Assembly (NCBI GenBank): GCA_021773075.1 | Contig: JAJFKT010000030.1 | Span: forward strand, 124,001 to 188,000 | Source of the DNA: Woeseiaceae bacterium | Lineage (GTDB): Bacteria; Pseudomonadota; Gammaproteobacteria; Steroidobacterales; Woeseiaceae | Length of the DNA: 64,000 nucleotides | Reading direction: 5' to 3' | Part shown: one piece after another, positions 8,924 to 18,052 of the stretch | Layout: each line of letters begins with the position of its first letter | Numbering within the stretch: position 1 is the first letter of the stretch | Made by a program: the position numbers and the translations under genes | Notes under the pieces: generated by a model | Told to the model about the DNA's origin: nothing | The model's input: only the letters and a program-made list of their open reading frames with translations | Database searches by the model: none

Positions 8924-9273
8924 GCGATGTGGAAGTCGAGGTCGGCCCGCTAAACGAGCTGGAGGATCCTGGTTGTCGGGAGTTTGCTATCGGTGACGGT
9001 GACTGGCCATTCCGTGGTTTCGTCGTTCGGCAGGGCGACCATGTTTTTGCCTACCAAAACTTCTGTGCGCATGTTGGCCACCCACTGAACTGGTCCCCAA
9101 ACAAATTCCTGACCAAGGACAAGGCCGCCATTATTTGTGCGTCGCACGGTGCGACTTACGAAATCGAAACGGGTAATTGCTTCGCCGGGCCCGGCAGAGG
9201 CGGGTCACTACGAAAAGTGGAAGTCTCAGTACGTGACGGGGTCATCTACGCAAGCGGTCCTGACAGCATGTAG
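8920..9273 (+). CDS. Rieske [2Fe-2S] domain protein
   Basis: 117 residues forming a single Rieske domain. The cluster ligands are Cys-Ala-His in NFCAHVGH (about 48-50) and Cys-Ala-Ser-His in IICASHGA (about 73-76), so both Cys-His pairs are intact. Such small soluble Rieske proteins act as ferredoxins for oxygenases or are of unknown role. The GTG start lies in the overlap with the permease stop (GTGA), so it is translationally coupled to it. No oxygenase is nearby and the electron partner is unknown. Confidence 0.88.
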   Translation: MSDVEVEVGPLNELEDPGCREFAIGDGDWPFRGFVVRQGDHVFAYQNFCAHVGHPLNWSPNKFLTKDKAAIICASHGATYEIETGNCFAGPGRGGSLRKVEVSVRDGVIYASGPDSM

Positions 9274-9287
9274 CTTCGGTAGCGCGT

Positions 9288-9578
9288 CTAGGACTTGTTC
9301 AGAAATTCCAGCGGATCGTGAAAGCCATTGGGCATTTCCGACGCGCTCGTTCCAACATAGTCCTCAGGGTCCATATCGACAGAGCCTGACCAGTCTTCTG
9401 GGGCGCTGACCTCAACGAGCAAGAGTCGTGGCCAGTACTCAAACTCGATTTCGCCAATGGTCCCGTCAAACTGCTGAATTTCGACCGTATCATCGTCTTC
9501 GTCAACAGCGACAACCTCAAACAACGTCCCGTTTGGCCGGCGAAACCAGCTGCCTATGACAGGAAATTGAGTGGCCAT
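9288..9578 (-). CDS. Small conserved protein, DUF6763-like
   Basis: 96 residues, acidic, with no signal peptide or membrane segment. It opens MATQFPVIGSWFRRPNGTLFEVVAVDEDD and has IQQFDGTIGEIEFEYWPRL and a PEDWSGSVDMDPEDY tail. This pattern resembles the small gammaproteobacterial DUF6763 family, as far as can be recalled. The function is unknown. It stands alone, convergent with the Rieske gene and upstream of trmB on the same strand. Confidence 0.7.
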   Translation of the reverse strand: MATQFPVIGSWFRRPNGTLFEVVAVDEDDDTVEIQQFDGTIGEIEFEYWPRLLLVEVSAPEDWSGSVDMDPEDYVGTSASEMPNGFHDPLEFLNKS

Positions 9579-9648
9579 GAGTGAATCGTCCTCGCCAATT
9601 TTGTGTATCTATATATTAGTTATAGAACACGCGCCGAGAAGCGCAAGC

Positions 9649-10326
9649 CTATTTCACGAAACACCAGTCACAAATTTGATGACCTTTTCTCAGTCCGCGT
9701 TGCTCGAACTTGGTACGAGGCCGGTCAAGCGGCTGCTCGCCGTCGTGTACGCGTCGCTCAGAACACGTGAATCGATCAGATTGGGACAGTATTTCGTCAA
9801 TGTGTTCTGCGTAGTCAGCCCAATCTGTTGCGATGTTCAGGCTGCCACCGCCCCGCAGTCGATCCGCTACCAGGTTCAGGAAGTCGTGCTGAACGATGCG
9901 ACGCTTGTGGTGGCGTTTTTTCGGCCATGGGTCCGGGAAATAGAGGTTCACGCGAGCTAGTGACTCACAGGGAATCTGGTCCGAAAATACGTCAATCGCG
10001 TCATGCATGATCAGGCGCAAATTGCCGATCCCGGCGTCGCGAGCTTTTAGAAGGCAGTGGCCGACGCCTGGTTCATGCACCTCAACACCCAGATAATTCT
10101 TGTGCGGGTTCTCGGCAGCCTGTTGAACCAGCGTGTCGCCGTTGCCGAAGCCGATTTCCATCACCGTATCAGCGGCGCGGCCGAATACTGCCGCAAAATC
10201 GAGCTGCTCATTACTGTACTCAATTCCTGCATTAGGCCACAGCTCCTGTAGCGCTTTTTGCTGCGAGGGAGTTTGCCGTCCCGTCCTTCGGACAAAGCTT
10301 CGAATAGTACGTTTCGTGGGTGTCAA
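9649..10326 (-). CDS. trmB: tRNA (guanine46-N7)-methyltransferase TrmB
   Basis: 225 residues. SAM-dependent enzyme that makes m7G46 in tRNA. It has the N-terminal RSFVRRTGRQTPSQQKAL region, the SAM motif VMEIGFGNGDTL near 55-66, and the family hallmark NLYFPDPWPKKRHHKRR near 127-143. The start is a TTG at 10326 with AAAGGA eight bases upstream. It lies 16 bp after the acyltransferase gene, so the two may be cotranscribed. Confidence 0.95.
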   Translation of the reverse strand: MTPTKRTIRSFVRRTGRQTPSQQKALQELWPNAGIEYSNEQLDFAAVFGRAADTVMEIGFGNGDTLVQQAAENPHKNYLGVEVHEPGVGHCLLKARDAGIGNLRLIMHDAIDVFSDQIPCESLARVNLYFPDPWPKKRHHKRRIVQHDFLNLVADRLRGGGSLNIATDWADYAEHIDEILSQSDRFTCSERRVHDGEQPLDRPRTKFEQRGLRKGHQICDWCFVK

Positions 10327-10342
10327 TTCGTGTGTCCTTTCT

Positions 10343-10900
10343 TTATTCCGGGAAACGTACGGGTGTCGTATTTTTCGGCCAGCGGCCTTTGATACCGTCG
10401 TAAAAATCGGCGCACTTCTTCAGGTCGGCATTTGAGTCCCCGCTCAGGTCCAGTCGACCACCGATTCCCACACGCTTATTTTGATAATCGATGAGGCCCA
10501 GAAATACGGGCACTTTCGCTTCGCTTGCGATGCGATAAAAGCCGGTTTTCCAGCTATCTCGCAAGCCGCGCGTACCTTCTGGTGCCAGGCCGAAATAGAA
10601 ACTGTCTTCTGTCTCAAACATTGAGACTGCCTGTTGAACCGAAGACTGAGCCTTCGAGCGGTTTAAAGGAATTCCGCCCAGACCCCGCAATAAGACTCCC
10701 AGCGGAAACCAGAACAGCGCGTCCTTCGCAAAGAATCTAATGTCCAAACCGATCGCAACCCTGTACGTCAGCGCCCAGAATCCGTCCCAGTTCGAGGTAT
10801 GTGGCGCCGCTATGAATACGGCTTTCGATTCTTCGGGAATCGCACCAATGGCCCGCCATCCACAGGTCCAAAGCAGCAATCGGGCGACTTGCTTCCACAT
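10343..10900 (-). CDS. 1-acyl-sn-glycerol-3-phosphate acyltransferase (PlsC-like)
   Basis: 185 residues with an acyltransferase motif HTSNWD (H-x4-D type, near 34-39), a second block GGIPLNRSKAQS near 75-86, and the EGTR motif near 108-111 that binds the phosphate. These are hallmarks of the PlsC family that acylates glycerol phosphates. It is shorter than E. coli PlsC and belongs to the compact subgroup often seen in marine bacteria. The acceptor lipid is not known. Confidence 0.85.
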   Translation of the reverse strand: MWKQVARLLLWTCGWRAIGAIPEESKAVFIAAPHTSNWDGFWALTYRVAIGLDIRFFAKDALFWFPLGVLLRGLGGIPLNRSKAQSSVQQAVSMFETEDSFYFGLAPEGTRGLRDSWKTGFYRIASEAKVPVFLGLIDYQNKRVGIGGRLDLSGDSNADLKKCADFYDGIKGRWPKNTTPVRFPE

Positions 10901-11037
10901 CAGTCTAGCGCCTCAATTGTCGCCGCAGCGCTCGGAGTCATTAAGCTCATCGGATGCAGGTTACTCAAGAGGTGCATTTTGTACAAATGGTAAACGTAGT
11001 ATTCCGAAACCGGACGTAGAATTGATTTGGTACTGAA

Positions 11038-11409
11038 TTACCGAGGCGGGTTCGGACGCGTCAGAATAAACGTCGCAGCCGTTACCAGCACGATCGACTG
11101 AGCTGCAAGCGCCCACCAGGGAACGCCAATTAGCAGTGTAATGCTGATAGTGAAGAAAATCGCAATCAGTGCAATACTTTTCGAGCGTCGATCAATGCTG
11201 CCGTATTGTTGCCAGTTATTGATCATTGGTCCAAAACTTCGATGTGTCAGCAGCCAGTGATTAAGCCGTGGTGAGGACCGCGCAAAACAATAGGTCGCCA
11301 ATAACAGGAAGGGTGTGGTCGGCAGGAGTGGCAAAATGACGCCAACTGCGGCGAGTGCGACAAATACCAGCCCGGCAAGCAGCCAGAGGTATCGAAACCG
11401 AGATTTCAA
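11038..11409 (-). CDS. DUF454 (YbaN-type) inner-membrane protein
   Basis: 123 residues with three or four hydrophobic segments: LWLLAGLVFVALAAVGVILPLLPTTPF near the N terminus and two more near the C terminus. The VGVILPLLPTTPFLLLA and CFARSSPRLNHWLLTH stretches are the DUF454 signature. A longer frame to 11463 would overlap ubiB by 58 bp; a TTG at 11409 overlaps the ubiB stop as TTGA and is preferred. The function is unknown. It is coupled to ubiB and therefore to ubiquinone synthesis genes, which may be coincidence. Confidence 0.8.
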   Translation of the reverse strand: MKSRFRYLWLLAGLVFVALAAVGVILPLLPTTPFLLLATYCFARSSPRLNHWLLTHRSFGPMINNWQQYGSIDRRSKSIALIAIFFTISITLLIGVPWWALAAQSIVLVTAATFILTRPNPPR

Positions 11410-13034
11410 GGACGCGCGATAAAGCCGGCAATGCCGCCGACTGCGAGCAAGCCCAATCCCCATTCAGTATTTGAGCCCAGGATCATGAACAGAACGCCTG
11501 AAACGATCGCGGTGGCTGCGGCCGTTAACCAGTAGCGCTGGCGCTGTTGGAGTGTCAACTGGTCGCGGATTTCCTTTAACTCCGGCGACTGCAAATTGAG
11601 CTTGATACGGCCTTCCGCAGCTTGTTCGCCCAGATGTTGCAGTATCGCTGGTAGTTCCTGCAGAGCATCGCGTAGCTGAGGCAGGTTTTGGCGCAGGTCC
11701 TTGAGCATGGCGCGACCGCCGAGCTGCTCACTCATCCAGCGTTTGAGCACCGGATGCGCAGTTTTCCAAAGGTCGAGCTGCGGGTAGAGTTGTCTGCCGA
11801 GCCCTTCAATATTGAAAAGCGTCTTATGCAGCAAAATCATCTGCGGCTGAATTTCGACATTGAACCGCTGTGCCACGCGAAAAAGTCGCATCAGTACCTG
11901 TGCAAATGAAATCTCGGCCAATGGTTTGTTGAATATGGGCTCACATACAGTTCGAACCGCAGTCTCAAGCTGATCAACCCGCGTGTCAGCCGGCACCCAG
12001 CCGCTGTCGAGATGCAGTTTGGCAATACGCTGATAGTCGCGGTCAAAAAATGCGAGGAAATTCTCAGCGAGATAACGCTGATCCTCGGGGCTTAATGTGC
12101 CGACGATTCCGAAATCGACGGCGGCGTATTTGGGTCTTGCGGGGTCCGTCGTGATGACGAAGATATTTCCCGGATGCATGTCGGCATGAAAAAAGTTGTG
12201 GCGAAATACCTGTGTGAAAAATATCTCAACACCGTTTTCGGCCAGCATCTGAATATTGGTACCGGCCTCTCGCAGCGTTTTCATGTCGCTGATCGGCGTG
12301 CCGTAAATGCGCTCCTGCACCAGAACCTCGGGCCGGCAGTAGTCCCAGTAGACGTCCGGTACGTACAGCATGTCGGAGTCCTGAAAATTCCGTTTTAGCT
12401 GTGCCGTGTTAGCGGCCTCACGCATGAGATCAAGCTCGTCGAGAATGGTGTGTTCATACTCGTCGACGACCTCCAGAGGTCGTAAGCGCTTGCCGTGCTC
12501 CCAATATCGATCAGCCAGACCAGCCAGTGCGCGCAGCACCGCGAGGTCACGCTCGATCTGCTCCTGCACGCCAGGTCGCAGCACCTTGACGATGACTTCG
12601 TGTCCTGCCTTTAGTTTCGCGGTGTGTACTTGTGCGATAGAGGCGGCAGCCAGGGGCTCCTTATCGAAACGTTCGAACACCTTGTCGACCGATTCGCCGT
12701 AGGCACCTTCAACAATTGCGACCGCCTGATCGACCGGGAACGGCGGCACTGCATCCTGAAGTTTAGCGAGTTCGTCAGCGATATCGGGTGGTAACAGATC
12801 GCGGCGGGTCGAGATGGCCTGACCAAACTTGACAAAGATGGGCCCCAGTTCTTCGAGCGCGAGCCGTATTCTTTCGCCGACCGGTGCGTCGCTTCGGCGT
12901 CGTCGTGGCGCGAGATAGAAAAGAAAGCGCAGTGGGCGCAGCAAGTGTGTTTGCTTGATAATTTCGTCGAGGCCGTACTTAACGAGTACCCGCTGAATCG
13001 TGATCATTCGCATCAATGTACGGCGCTTCGCCAT
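11406..13034 (-). CDS. ubiB: Ubiquinone biosynthesis ATPase/kinase-like protein UbiB
   Basis: 542 residues of the atypical ABC1/ADCK/UbiB family. The invariant motif KFGQAISTRRDLLP (KxGQ) is near residues 68-81, an Ala-rich loop AAASIAQVH near 128-136 replaces a kinase Gly-loop, and FHADMHPGNIF and VDFGIVG provide catalytic-loop and metal sites. The C terminus has two hydrophobic helices that anchor it in the membrane. It is needed for coenzyme Q synthesis, probably by extracting precursors from the membrane. Order ubiE-ubiJ-ubiB is the standard gammaproteobacterial arrangement. Confidence 0.96.
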   Translation of the reverse strand: MAKRRTLMRMITIQRVLVKYGLDEIIKQTHLLRPLRFLFYLAPRRRRSDAPVGERIRLALEELGPIFVKFGQAISTRRDLLPPDIADELAKLQDAVPPFPVDQAVAIVEGAYGESVDKVFERFDKEPLAAASIAQVHTAKLKAGHEVIVKVLRPGVQEQIERDLAVLRALAGLADRYWEHGKRLRPLEVVDEYEHTILDELDLMREAANTAQLKRNFQDSDMLYVPDVYWDYCRPEVLVQERIYGTPISDMKTLREAGTNIQMLAENGVEIFFTQVFRHNFFHADMHPGNIFVITTDPARPKYAAVDFGIVGTLSPEDQRYLAENFLAFFDRDYQRIAKLHLDSGWVPADTRVDQLETAVRTVCEPIFNKPLAEISFAQVLMRLFRVAQRFNVEIQPQMILLHKTLFNIEGLGRQLYPQLDLWKTAHPVLKRWMSEQLGGRAMLKDLRQNLPQLRDALQELPAILQHLGEQAAEGRIKLNLQSPELKEIRDQLTLQQRQRYWLTAAATAIVSGVLFMILGSNTEWGLGLLAVGGIAGFIARP

Positions 13035-13035
13035 G

Positions 13036-13641
13036 CTAGCTATCGCCCTGTAGTCGCGCGAGACGAGCTTCGATGCGTTCTACGTCGTCTCGTAAGGTAC
13101 TCACGTCAGCAGCAAATTTTTCGAGCTCATAGCGACTCGGGACATCGCGGCTTTCCTCTTGCAAGTACTCTCGAATGTTCGCCCCCATGGTAGTTCCAGC
13201 GTTTTTCCCCCAGCGCCGAAAGCCTCTTGCGACCTCGCCCAGACGATGCGCCGCAACGTCACCGACGACGCCGGACAGTTCTTCCTCTAGGTCGGGCTTC
13301 GCGTAAGACATCAATTTTTGAAATTGGCCGGCCAGCTCTGCGTCGCCGGTCAGATCCAGCGAACCATTGCGAATCGCCTCCTCGCCAAAGCGGCCATTTA
13401 GGCGCGCCAGCGTGATTAACGAGCCGGTCATAACCAGGTCCGGTTCCTTCGATGCTGTGGTCACAATGTCGAGCGCGTCGTCTGCAATATTGATGTAGGC
13501 GGCGAGCCCCGTATCGCGGACTCGAATCGCAACCAACGCCCCAGACAGTTCCATGCATAGCTCGCGCGCGGGCATGCAGTCCTGAATATTCCTGTTCAGT
13601 ATTCTAGCGAACGGGCGCAGCATCGCTTCGAGAGCATCCAT
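13036..13641 (-). CDS. ubiJ: Ubiquinone biosynthesis accessory factor UbiJ (SCP2 domain)
   Basis: 201 residues. The N-terminal SCP2-type lipid-binding domain (about 15-120) includes the segments MELSGALVAIRV and PDLVMTGSLITLARL. The C-terminal helical tail (150-198) looks like a coiled coil. UbiJ with UbiK forms the lipid-binding scaffold of the Ubi metabolon. It lies between ubiE (6 bp) and ubiB (1 bp), which supports the assignment more than sequence alone. The matching ubiK is at 28743. Confidence 0.9.
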   Translation of the reverse strand: MDALEAMLRPFARILNRNIQDCMPARELCMELSGALVAIRVRDTGLAAYINIADDALDIVTTASKEPDLVMTGSLITLARLNGRFGEEAIRNGSLDLTGDAELAGQFQKLMSYAKPDLEEELSGVVGDVAAHRLGEVARGFRRWGKNAGTTMGANIREYLQEESRDVPSRYELEKFAADVSTLRDDVERIEARLARLQGDS

Positions 13642-13647
13642 TACGCG

Positions 13648-14400
13648 CTAAATCCGATAACCAATGTGAAGAGCAACAATGCCCGCGGCCATATTGTGGA
13701 AACGACAACGCTCAAAACCAGCGCCTTCCATCATGGTCTTCAGTGTTTCCTGATCAGGATGCATGCGTATTGATTCGGCAAGATACTGATAGCTGTCGGG
13801 ATCGTCGGCGACCAACTTTCCAATCGTCGGCAGCACTTTGAAAGAGTAGAGGTCGTACGCGGGTTTGATCGCCTTGTTGGGCTCCGAGAACTCCAAAATC
13901 ATCGCTTTGCCGCCCGGCTTCAGCACACGCAGCATCGATGCCAGCGCAGCGTCTTTGTCTGTGACGTTGCGAAGACCAAATGCCATGGTAATACAGTCGA
14001 AGGTCGCATCCGCGAACGGCAGATCCTGAGCATCGACCTGCGCGATATTGACGCAACCCGAAATTCCGGCATCGATAAGGCGGCGACGCCCCTGTTTCAA
14101 CATGGCGGCGTTGATGTCCGCGAGCACGACCTGGCCGCCCTTGCCGACCTTGCGCGCAAATTCGCGAGCCAAGTCACCTGTACCGCCGGCGAGATCAAGA
14201 ACAATGTTGCCCGGCCTGATGTCAGCCTGATCGATCGTATAGCGCTTCCACAAACGATGCAGCCCCGCCGACATCAGGTCATTCATGATGTCGTAACGGC
14301 TGGCTACAGAATCGAACACACCCCTGACCATCCCGGCCTTATCGTTGGCCGCCACAGTTTCATAACCGAAGTGAGTGGTCTCATCTTTTTGTGTATTCAT
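13648..14400 (-). CDS. ubiE: Ubiquinone/menaquinone C-methyltransferase UbiE
   Basis: 250 residues. SAM-dependent methyltransferase adding the C-methyl group in ubiquinone (and menaquinone where present) synthesis. Signatures are [24 protein letters not shown] (29-52), the SAM motif [11 protein letters not shown] (about 69-79), [10 protein letters not shown], and the C-terminal [15 protein letters not shown]. The length equals the E. coli enzyme. It heads ubiE-ubiJ-ubiB. A large inverted repeat at 14443-14518 lies just upstream, between it and hslU. Confidence 0.97.
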   Translation of the reverse strand: MNTQKDETTHFGYETVAANDKAGMVRGVFDSVASRYDIMNDLMSAGLHRLWKRYTIDQADIRPGNIVLDLAGGTGDLAREFARKVGKGGQVVLADINAAMLKQGRRRLIDAGISGCVNIAQVDAQDLPFADATFDCITMAFGLRNVTDKDAALASMLRVLKPGGKAMILEFSEPNKAIKPAYDLYSFKVLPTIGKLVADDPDSYQYLAESIRMHPDQETLKTMMEGAGFERCRFHNMAAGIVALHIGYRI

Positions 14401-14442
14401 TTTTCGAGGATACAGACGGGCTAGACGCTGAGCCAGTACTAA

Positions 14443-14518
14443 GAGTGTTGGATTGCCAATAGTTGCAGGTTAGCGCCTGTGAGTGAAGCGATCTGTAACT
14501 ATTGGCAATCCAACACTC
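14443..14518. repeat. Long inverted repeat between hslU and ubiE
   Basis: Two 22-bp arms, 14443-14464 and 14497-14518, are perfect reverse complements. They extend inward to 28 bp with one mismatch and one G-T pair, leaving a 20-nt loop (14471-14490). The core of each arm contains TTGGATTGCCAATA. No T-run follows on either strand, so it is not a standard intrinsic terminator, though it would fold strongly in RNA transcribed from hslVU toward ubiE. It could be an mRNA-stabilising hairpin, a small palindromic mobile element or a regulatory site. Confidence 0.85.
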
Positions 14519-14526
14519 AATGCGGA

Positions 14527-15861
14527 CTACAAAATATACCTGCTGAGGTCCTCATCTTGTGCTAATTCTGCAAGGTGGTCATTCACGTAACCGGCGTCGA
14601 CCGTCAGTTTAGAGCCGCTCTTGTCCGAGGCCTCAAATGAGACCGTCTCGAGTAGTCGCTCCATCACGGTATGCAGGCGTCGCGCACCGATATTCTCTGT
14701 GTTTTCGTTGACCTGAAACGCCACCTCCGCAATTCGACGCACGCCACTCTTGGCAAACTCCAGCTGCACCTCTTCGGTGTTTAGAAGAGCGGCGTACTGT
14801 GAAGTTAACGATGCGTCCGGTTCTGTCAAAATCCGCACGAAGTCTTCCGTGGTGAGCGACTTCAGTTCGACCCTGATCGGGAAACGTCCCTGCAACTCGG
14901 GGATCAGATCTGATGGTTTCGAGACGTGGAACGCACCTGAAGCTATGAACAGGATGTGATCCGTTTTTACCATGCCGTATTTGGTGTTGACGGTAGAGCC
15001 CTCAACCAGTGGCAGCAGGTCGCGTTGCACACCCTCCCGGGAAACGTCGGCACCCTGTGTGCCTGAACTCCGCGCGACTTTGTCCAGCTCGTCCAGAAAG
15101 ACAATGCCGTGTTGCTCAACGGCCTCAAGCGCCTGGGTCTTGAGCTCCTCTTCGTCAAGCATCTTGCTGGCTTCTTCATCAGTCAGAAGGCGAAACGCTT
15201 CTTTCACCTTGAGTTTTCGAGTCTTGTTGCGGCTGTTACCCAGGTTTTGAAACATGCCTTGCAACTGACTGGTCATCTCTTCCATGCCCGGCGGCGCCAT
15301 AATTTCAACGCCGACCGGCATGGCCAGAATATCAATCTCAATTTCTTTGTCGTCGAGCTTTCCTTCACGTAACATTTTTCTGAATTTCTGCCGGGTGTCG
15401 TTGTCCGCGGGTGCCGCATCAGGCGTAATTCCGATACTCGGGGATGGCGGCGGTAACAGCGCATCAAGAACACGCTCTTCAGCGGCATCCTCGGCACGAT
15501 GCCGCACTTTCGCCACGGCATCTTCCCTGATCAGCTTGATCGAAACGTCCATGAGGTCACGTACGATGCTGTCGACCTCGCGACCGACATAGCCGACTTC
15601 TGTGAATTTCGTCGCTTCGACTTTTACGAACGGCGCCCGGGCCAGTCGCGCCAGCCGACGGGATATTTCGGTTTTGCCGACGCCCGTTGGCCCAATCATC
15701 AGAATGTTCTTGGGTGTGATTTCGCTGCGCAGGGGCTCATCTACCTGCACACGCCGCCAGCGGTTTCTAAGTGCGATTGCTACAGCCCGCTTCGCTTCGT
15801 CCTGACCGACGATGTGTTTGTCCAGCTCCTGGACAATTTCTCTGGGAGTCATCTGTGACAT
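14527..15861 (-). CDS. hslU: ATP-dependent protease ATPase subunit HslU (ClpY)
   Basis: 444 residues of AAA+ unfoldase. Walker [10 protein letters not shown] lies near 54-62, Walker B VFLDELDK near 250-257, an inserted I domain spans about 110-240, and the C terminus DLSRYIL docks into HslV. It unfolds substrates and feeds them to the HslV peptidase. The ATG overlaps the hslV stop by one base (TAATG), so the two are translationally coupled in the usual hslV-hslU order. Confidence 0.97.
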   Translation of the reverse strand: MSQMTPREIVQELDKHIVGQDEAKRAVAIALRNRWRRVQVDEPLRSEITPKNILMIGPTGVGKTEISRRLARLARAPFVKVEATKFTEVGYVGREVDSIVRDLMDVSIKLIREDAVAKVRHRAEDAAEERVLDALLPPPSPSIGITPDAAPADNDTRQKFRKMLREGKLDDKEIEIDILAMPVGVEIMAPPGMEEMTSQLQGMFQNLGNSRNKTRKLKVKEAFRLLTDEEASKMLDEEELKTQALEAVEQHGIVFLDELDKVARSSGTQGADVSREGVQRDLLPLVEGSTVNTKYGMVKTDHILFIASGAFHVSKPSDLIPELQGRFPIRVELKSLTTEDFVRILTEPDASLTSQYAALLNTEEVQLEFAKSGVRRIAEVAFQVNENTENIGARRLHTVMERLLETVSFEASDKSGSKLTVDAGYVNDHLAELAQDEDLSRYIL

Positions 15862-16391
15862 TACAGTTCTTCAATGATGATGTTGTGGTTAGTGAATACG
15901 CAGATATCGCCAGCAATCAACAAGGCTTTTTTCGCGATATCGGCAGCTTCGAGGTCCGTGTTGTGCAGCAGCGCAAGTGCGGCAGCTTGTGCGAACGGTC
16001 CGCCGGAGCCGATCGCCATGAGATCGTTCTCGGGTTCGATAACATCGCCGTTCCCGGAAATAATCAATGATGTGTCGGCATCGGCTACGCACAACAGGGC
16101 CTCCAGACGTCGCAAGCGGCGATCCGTGCGCCAGTCCTTTGCAAGCTCAATCGCGGCGCGGGTCAGGTTGCCATATTGCTCCAGCTTGCTTTCAAAAAGC
16201 TCAAACAGGGTAAACGCATCGGCAGTACCACCGGCGAAACCTGCGATGACACGGCCGTCGGCAATTTGCCGGACCTTGCGTGCGTTGCCTTTCATGACGG
16301 TGTTGCCTACGCTGACTTGTCCGTCTCCAGCGATGGCTACCTTGCCATTACGACGCACGGAGACAATGGTCGTCCCTCGAAATTGTTCCAT
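15861..16391 (-). CDS. hslV: ATP-dependent protease peptidase subunit HslV (ClpQ)
   Basis: 176 residues. Threonine peptidase of the HslUV proteasome-like protease. It begins [18 protein letters not shown]; the catalytic Thr is expected in GTT after removal of a short leader, as in relatives with an MEQFxGTT start. [14 protein letters not shown] and [15 protein letters not shown] are conserved. The frame continues upstream to 16628, but that part overlaps xerC and is rejected. AGGAAG precedes the chosen ATG at 16391. A 34-bp gap separates it from xerC. Confidence 0.95.
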   Translation of the reverse strand: MEQFRGTTIVSVRRNGKVAIAGDGQVSVGNTVMKGNARKVRQIADGRVIAGFAGGTADAFTLFELFESKLEQYGNLTRAAIELAKDWRTDRRLRRLEALLCVADADTSLIISGNGDVIEPENDLMAIGSGGPFAQAAALALLHNTDLEAADIAKKALLIAGDICVFTNHNIIIEEL

Positions 16392-16425
16392 GGTGATCTT
16401 CCTGTTTTGGCGAGGATAGTCGACC

Positions 16426-17328
16426 TTATGATCGATCTTTCTTGCGCGCCCGCGGATGAGTTTGGTCGTATATCTGGGCCAGATGCTGGAAATCAAGGTG
16501 CGTATACACCTGAGTAGTTGAGATGTTTGCGTGCCCGAGAAGTTCCTGAACAGCGCGTAGATCATGGCTTGATTCCAGCAGATGCGTAGCGAAGGAATGC
16601 CGGAACAGGTGCGGGTAAACGTTCGCATCTATGCCTTGCCGGCGGGCCCAGTGTGCCACGCGCGCCTGAACGGAGCGTTTGCTGATGCGTGAGCCACGGT
16701 TGCTAACGAACAGCGCGGGTTCCTCGGTACTTGCCATAGTCGAACGGGCGGTCTGCCATAGTCGCAGGGCGGCGAGTGCTTTTTTTCCGACCGGGATTAT
16801 TCGATCCTTGTTGCCCTTGCCAGTGACCCGAACCGTTGCATCGTGCATGTCGACATCGCCTTGATTGAGACCCGTCAGTTCGGACAGTCGTAATCCGGAC
16901 GAGTACAGAAGCTCAAGAATTGCCCGATCCCGGGCGACCAGGGGTCCATCGCCGGAAATATCCAGTAGTCGCGCCATGCGGTCTGCGTCCAGATTGTCCG
17001 GTAGTCGCTTCTTGCCTTTTGGCGCCGATACGTCCGTAACCGGATTCCTTGCGATATGTTTTTCACGAATGAGGTAACGAAAGAATGAGCGGCAGGCAGA
17101 AAGTCTGCGTTGAATGCTCCTGGCACTCAGGCCCTTGCGATAGCAAGACGCCGAAAACGCCCTAAAATGCTCGCTGTCCATCCCGCGCCAGGAATCGATA
17201 CCCGAGTAATCACGAAATTTGCGTAATGCGAGGAGGTCGCGGCGATAATTTTTTGAGGTTTCGGGCGATAGCCGGCGTTCGAAATCGAGGTGCCGAATAA
17301 ACTTGTCAATCCAGCCCGCATTGTCCAC
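16426..17328 (-). CDS. xerC: Tyrosine recombinase XerC
   Basis: 300 residues. Site-specific recombinase that, with XerD, resolves chromosome dimers at dif. The N-terminal SAM-like core-binding domain covers about 1-90. The catalytic domain shows Arg in [14 protein letters not shown], Lys in VTGKGNKDR, His-x-x-Arg in [13 protein letters not shown], His in LLGHANIS, and the Tyr nucleophile in TTQVYTHLD. The start is a GTG. The dapF-DUF484-xerC order is characteristic of gammaproteobacteria and separates it from xerD. Confidence 0.95.
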   Translation of the reverse strand: MDNAGWIDKFIRHLDFERRLSPETSKNYRRDLLALRKFRDYSGIDSWRGMDSEHFRAFSASCYRKGLSARSIQRRLSACRSFFRYLIREKHIARNPVTDVSAPKGKKRLPDNLDADRMARLLDISGDGPLVARDRAILELLYSSGLRLSELTGLNQGDVDMHDATVRVTGKGNKDRIIPVGKKALAALRLWQTARSTMASTEEPALFVSNRGSRISKRSVQARVAHWARRQGIDANVYPHLFRHSFATHLLESSHDLRAVQELLGHANISTTQVYTHLDFQHLAQIYDQTHPRARKKDRS

Positions 17329-17340
17329 AGCAGAGTCGCT

Positions 17341-18045
17341 CTAGTAGCGTTTCAGTGCGCCTGCAACGAGATCGCCGAGACGCGTCAGGAAATCGATGCT
17401 CATGCCTGGGTGGAATCGATTCGCATCGGCACTGCCGATTGCGAGGAAGCCAATATCCGTTCCGTCCGTGAGCGGCACCAGCGCCGCGGAACCAACCTCA
17501 TCGGCATCCTCTCTGAACAGAAATTCGCGCTGCGCATCCCGAACTTGCCCACAACGCGCCGAACTTCCGGCGAGGAATGTTTTGAACGGACTGAGTGCAC
17601 CGGAGCCTTTTTCGATAACGCGGAAAAACCGGCCTGCATCAATATCGTTGAATGCGTCCGGGTCGCCGAAGACGACTAGGACAGCGTGATCTGCGCCGAA
17701 TCCGCTGCGCATTCCGACCTCAAGTGCCGTAATTGTTGATTTCAGATCGGCCGCTGCCAGCAATTGCATGCTCAGCTCGTGAATCTTGGCGGATAGCAGG
17801 TCGTTAGCGCGCGCGACTTCGATCAGTTCCTTGAGTTGCTTCTCAAGCTTCAGGTCTTTCTGGCGCAGGACCGATACCTGACGCTCAACCAGCGAAATGG
17901 CACCACCAGTGGCGTGGGACAGGTGCAGTGAATTCAGCAGGCTTGCGTGGTTTTCGAAGAAATTCGGATGCCCTGCCAGGTAGTCGTGAACCGCCTGCTC
18001 CGATAATTCGTCATCAACGTATTCAACTTCTGCTTGCGTGCTCAT
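17341..18045 (-). CDS. DUF484 (GAF-like) protein
   Basis: 234 residues. The N terminus has LSEQAVHDYLAGHPNFFENHASLLNSL, the DUF484 hallmark, then a helix (55-105) likely to form a coiled coil, then a GAF-like domain (about 105-230) ending TRLGDLVAGALKRY. The function is unproven, but the gene sits between dapF and xerC across gammaproteobacteria, as here, with 7 and 12 bp gaps. It therefore probably forms one transcription unit with both. Confidence 0.9.
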   Translation of the reverse strand: MSTQAEVEYVDDELSEQAVHDYLAGHPNFFENHASLLNSLHLSHATGGAISLVERQVSVLRQKDLKLEKQLKELIEVARANDLLSAKIHELSMQLLAAADLKSTITALEVGMRSGFGADHAVLVVFGDPDAFNDIDAGRFFRVIEKGSGALSPFKTFLAGSSARCGQVRDAQREFLFREDADEVGSAALVPLTDGTDIGFLAIGSADANRFHPGMSIDFLTRLGDLVAGALKRY

Positions 18046-18052
18046 ATCTCGC

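Noticed and set aside
14443..14518. Interpreting the long inverted repeat as an intrinsic terminator
   Set aside because: There is no T-run after the stem on either strand, and the arms are much longer than usual.
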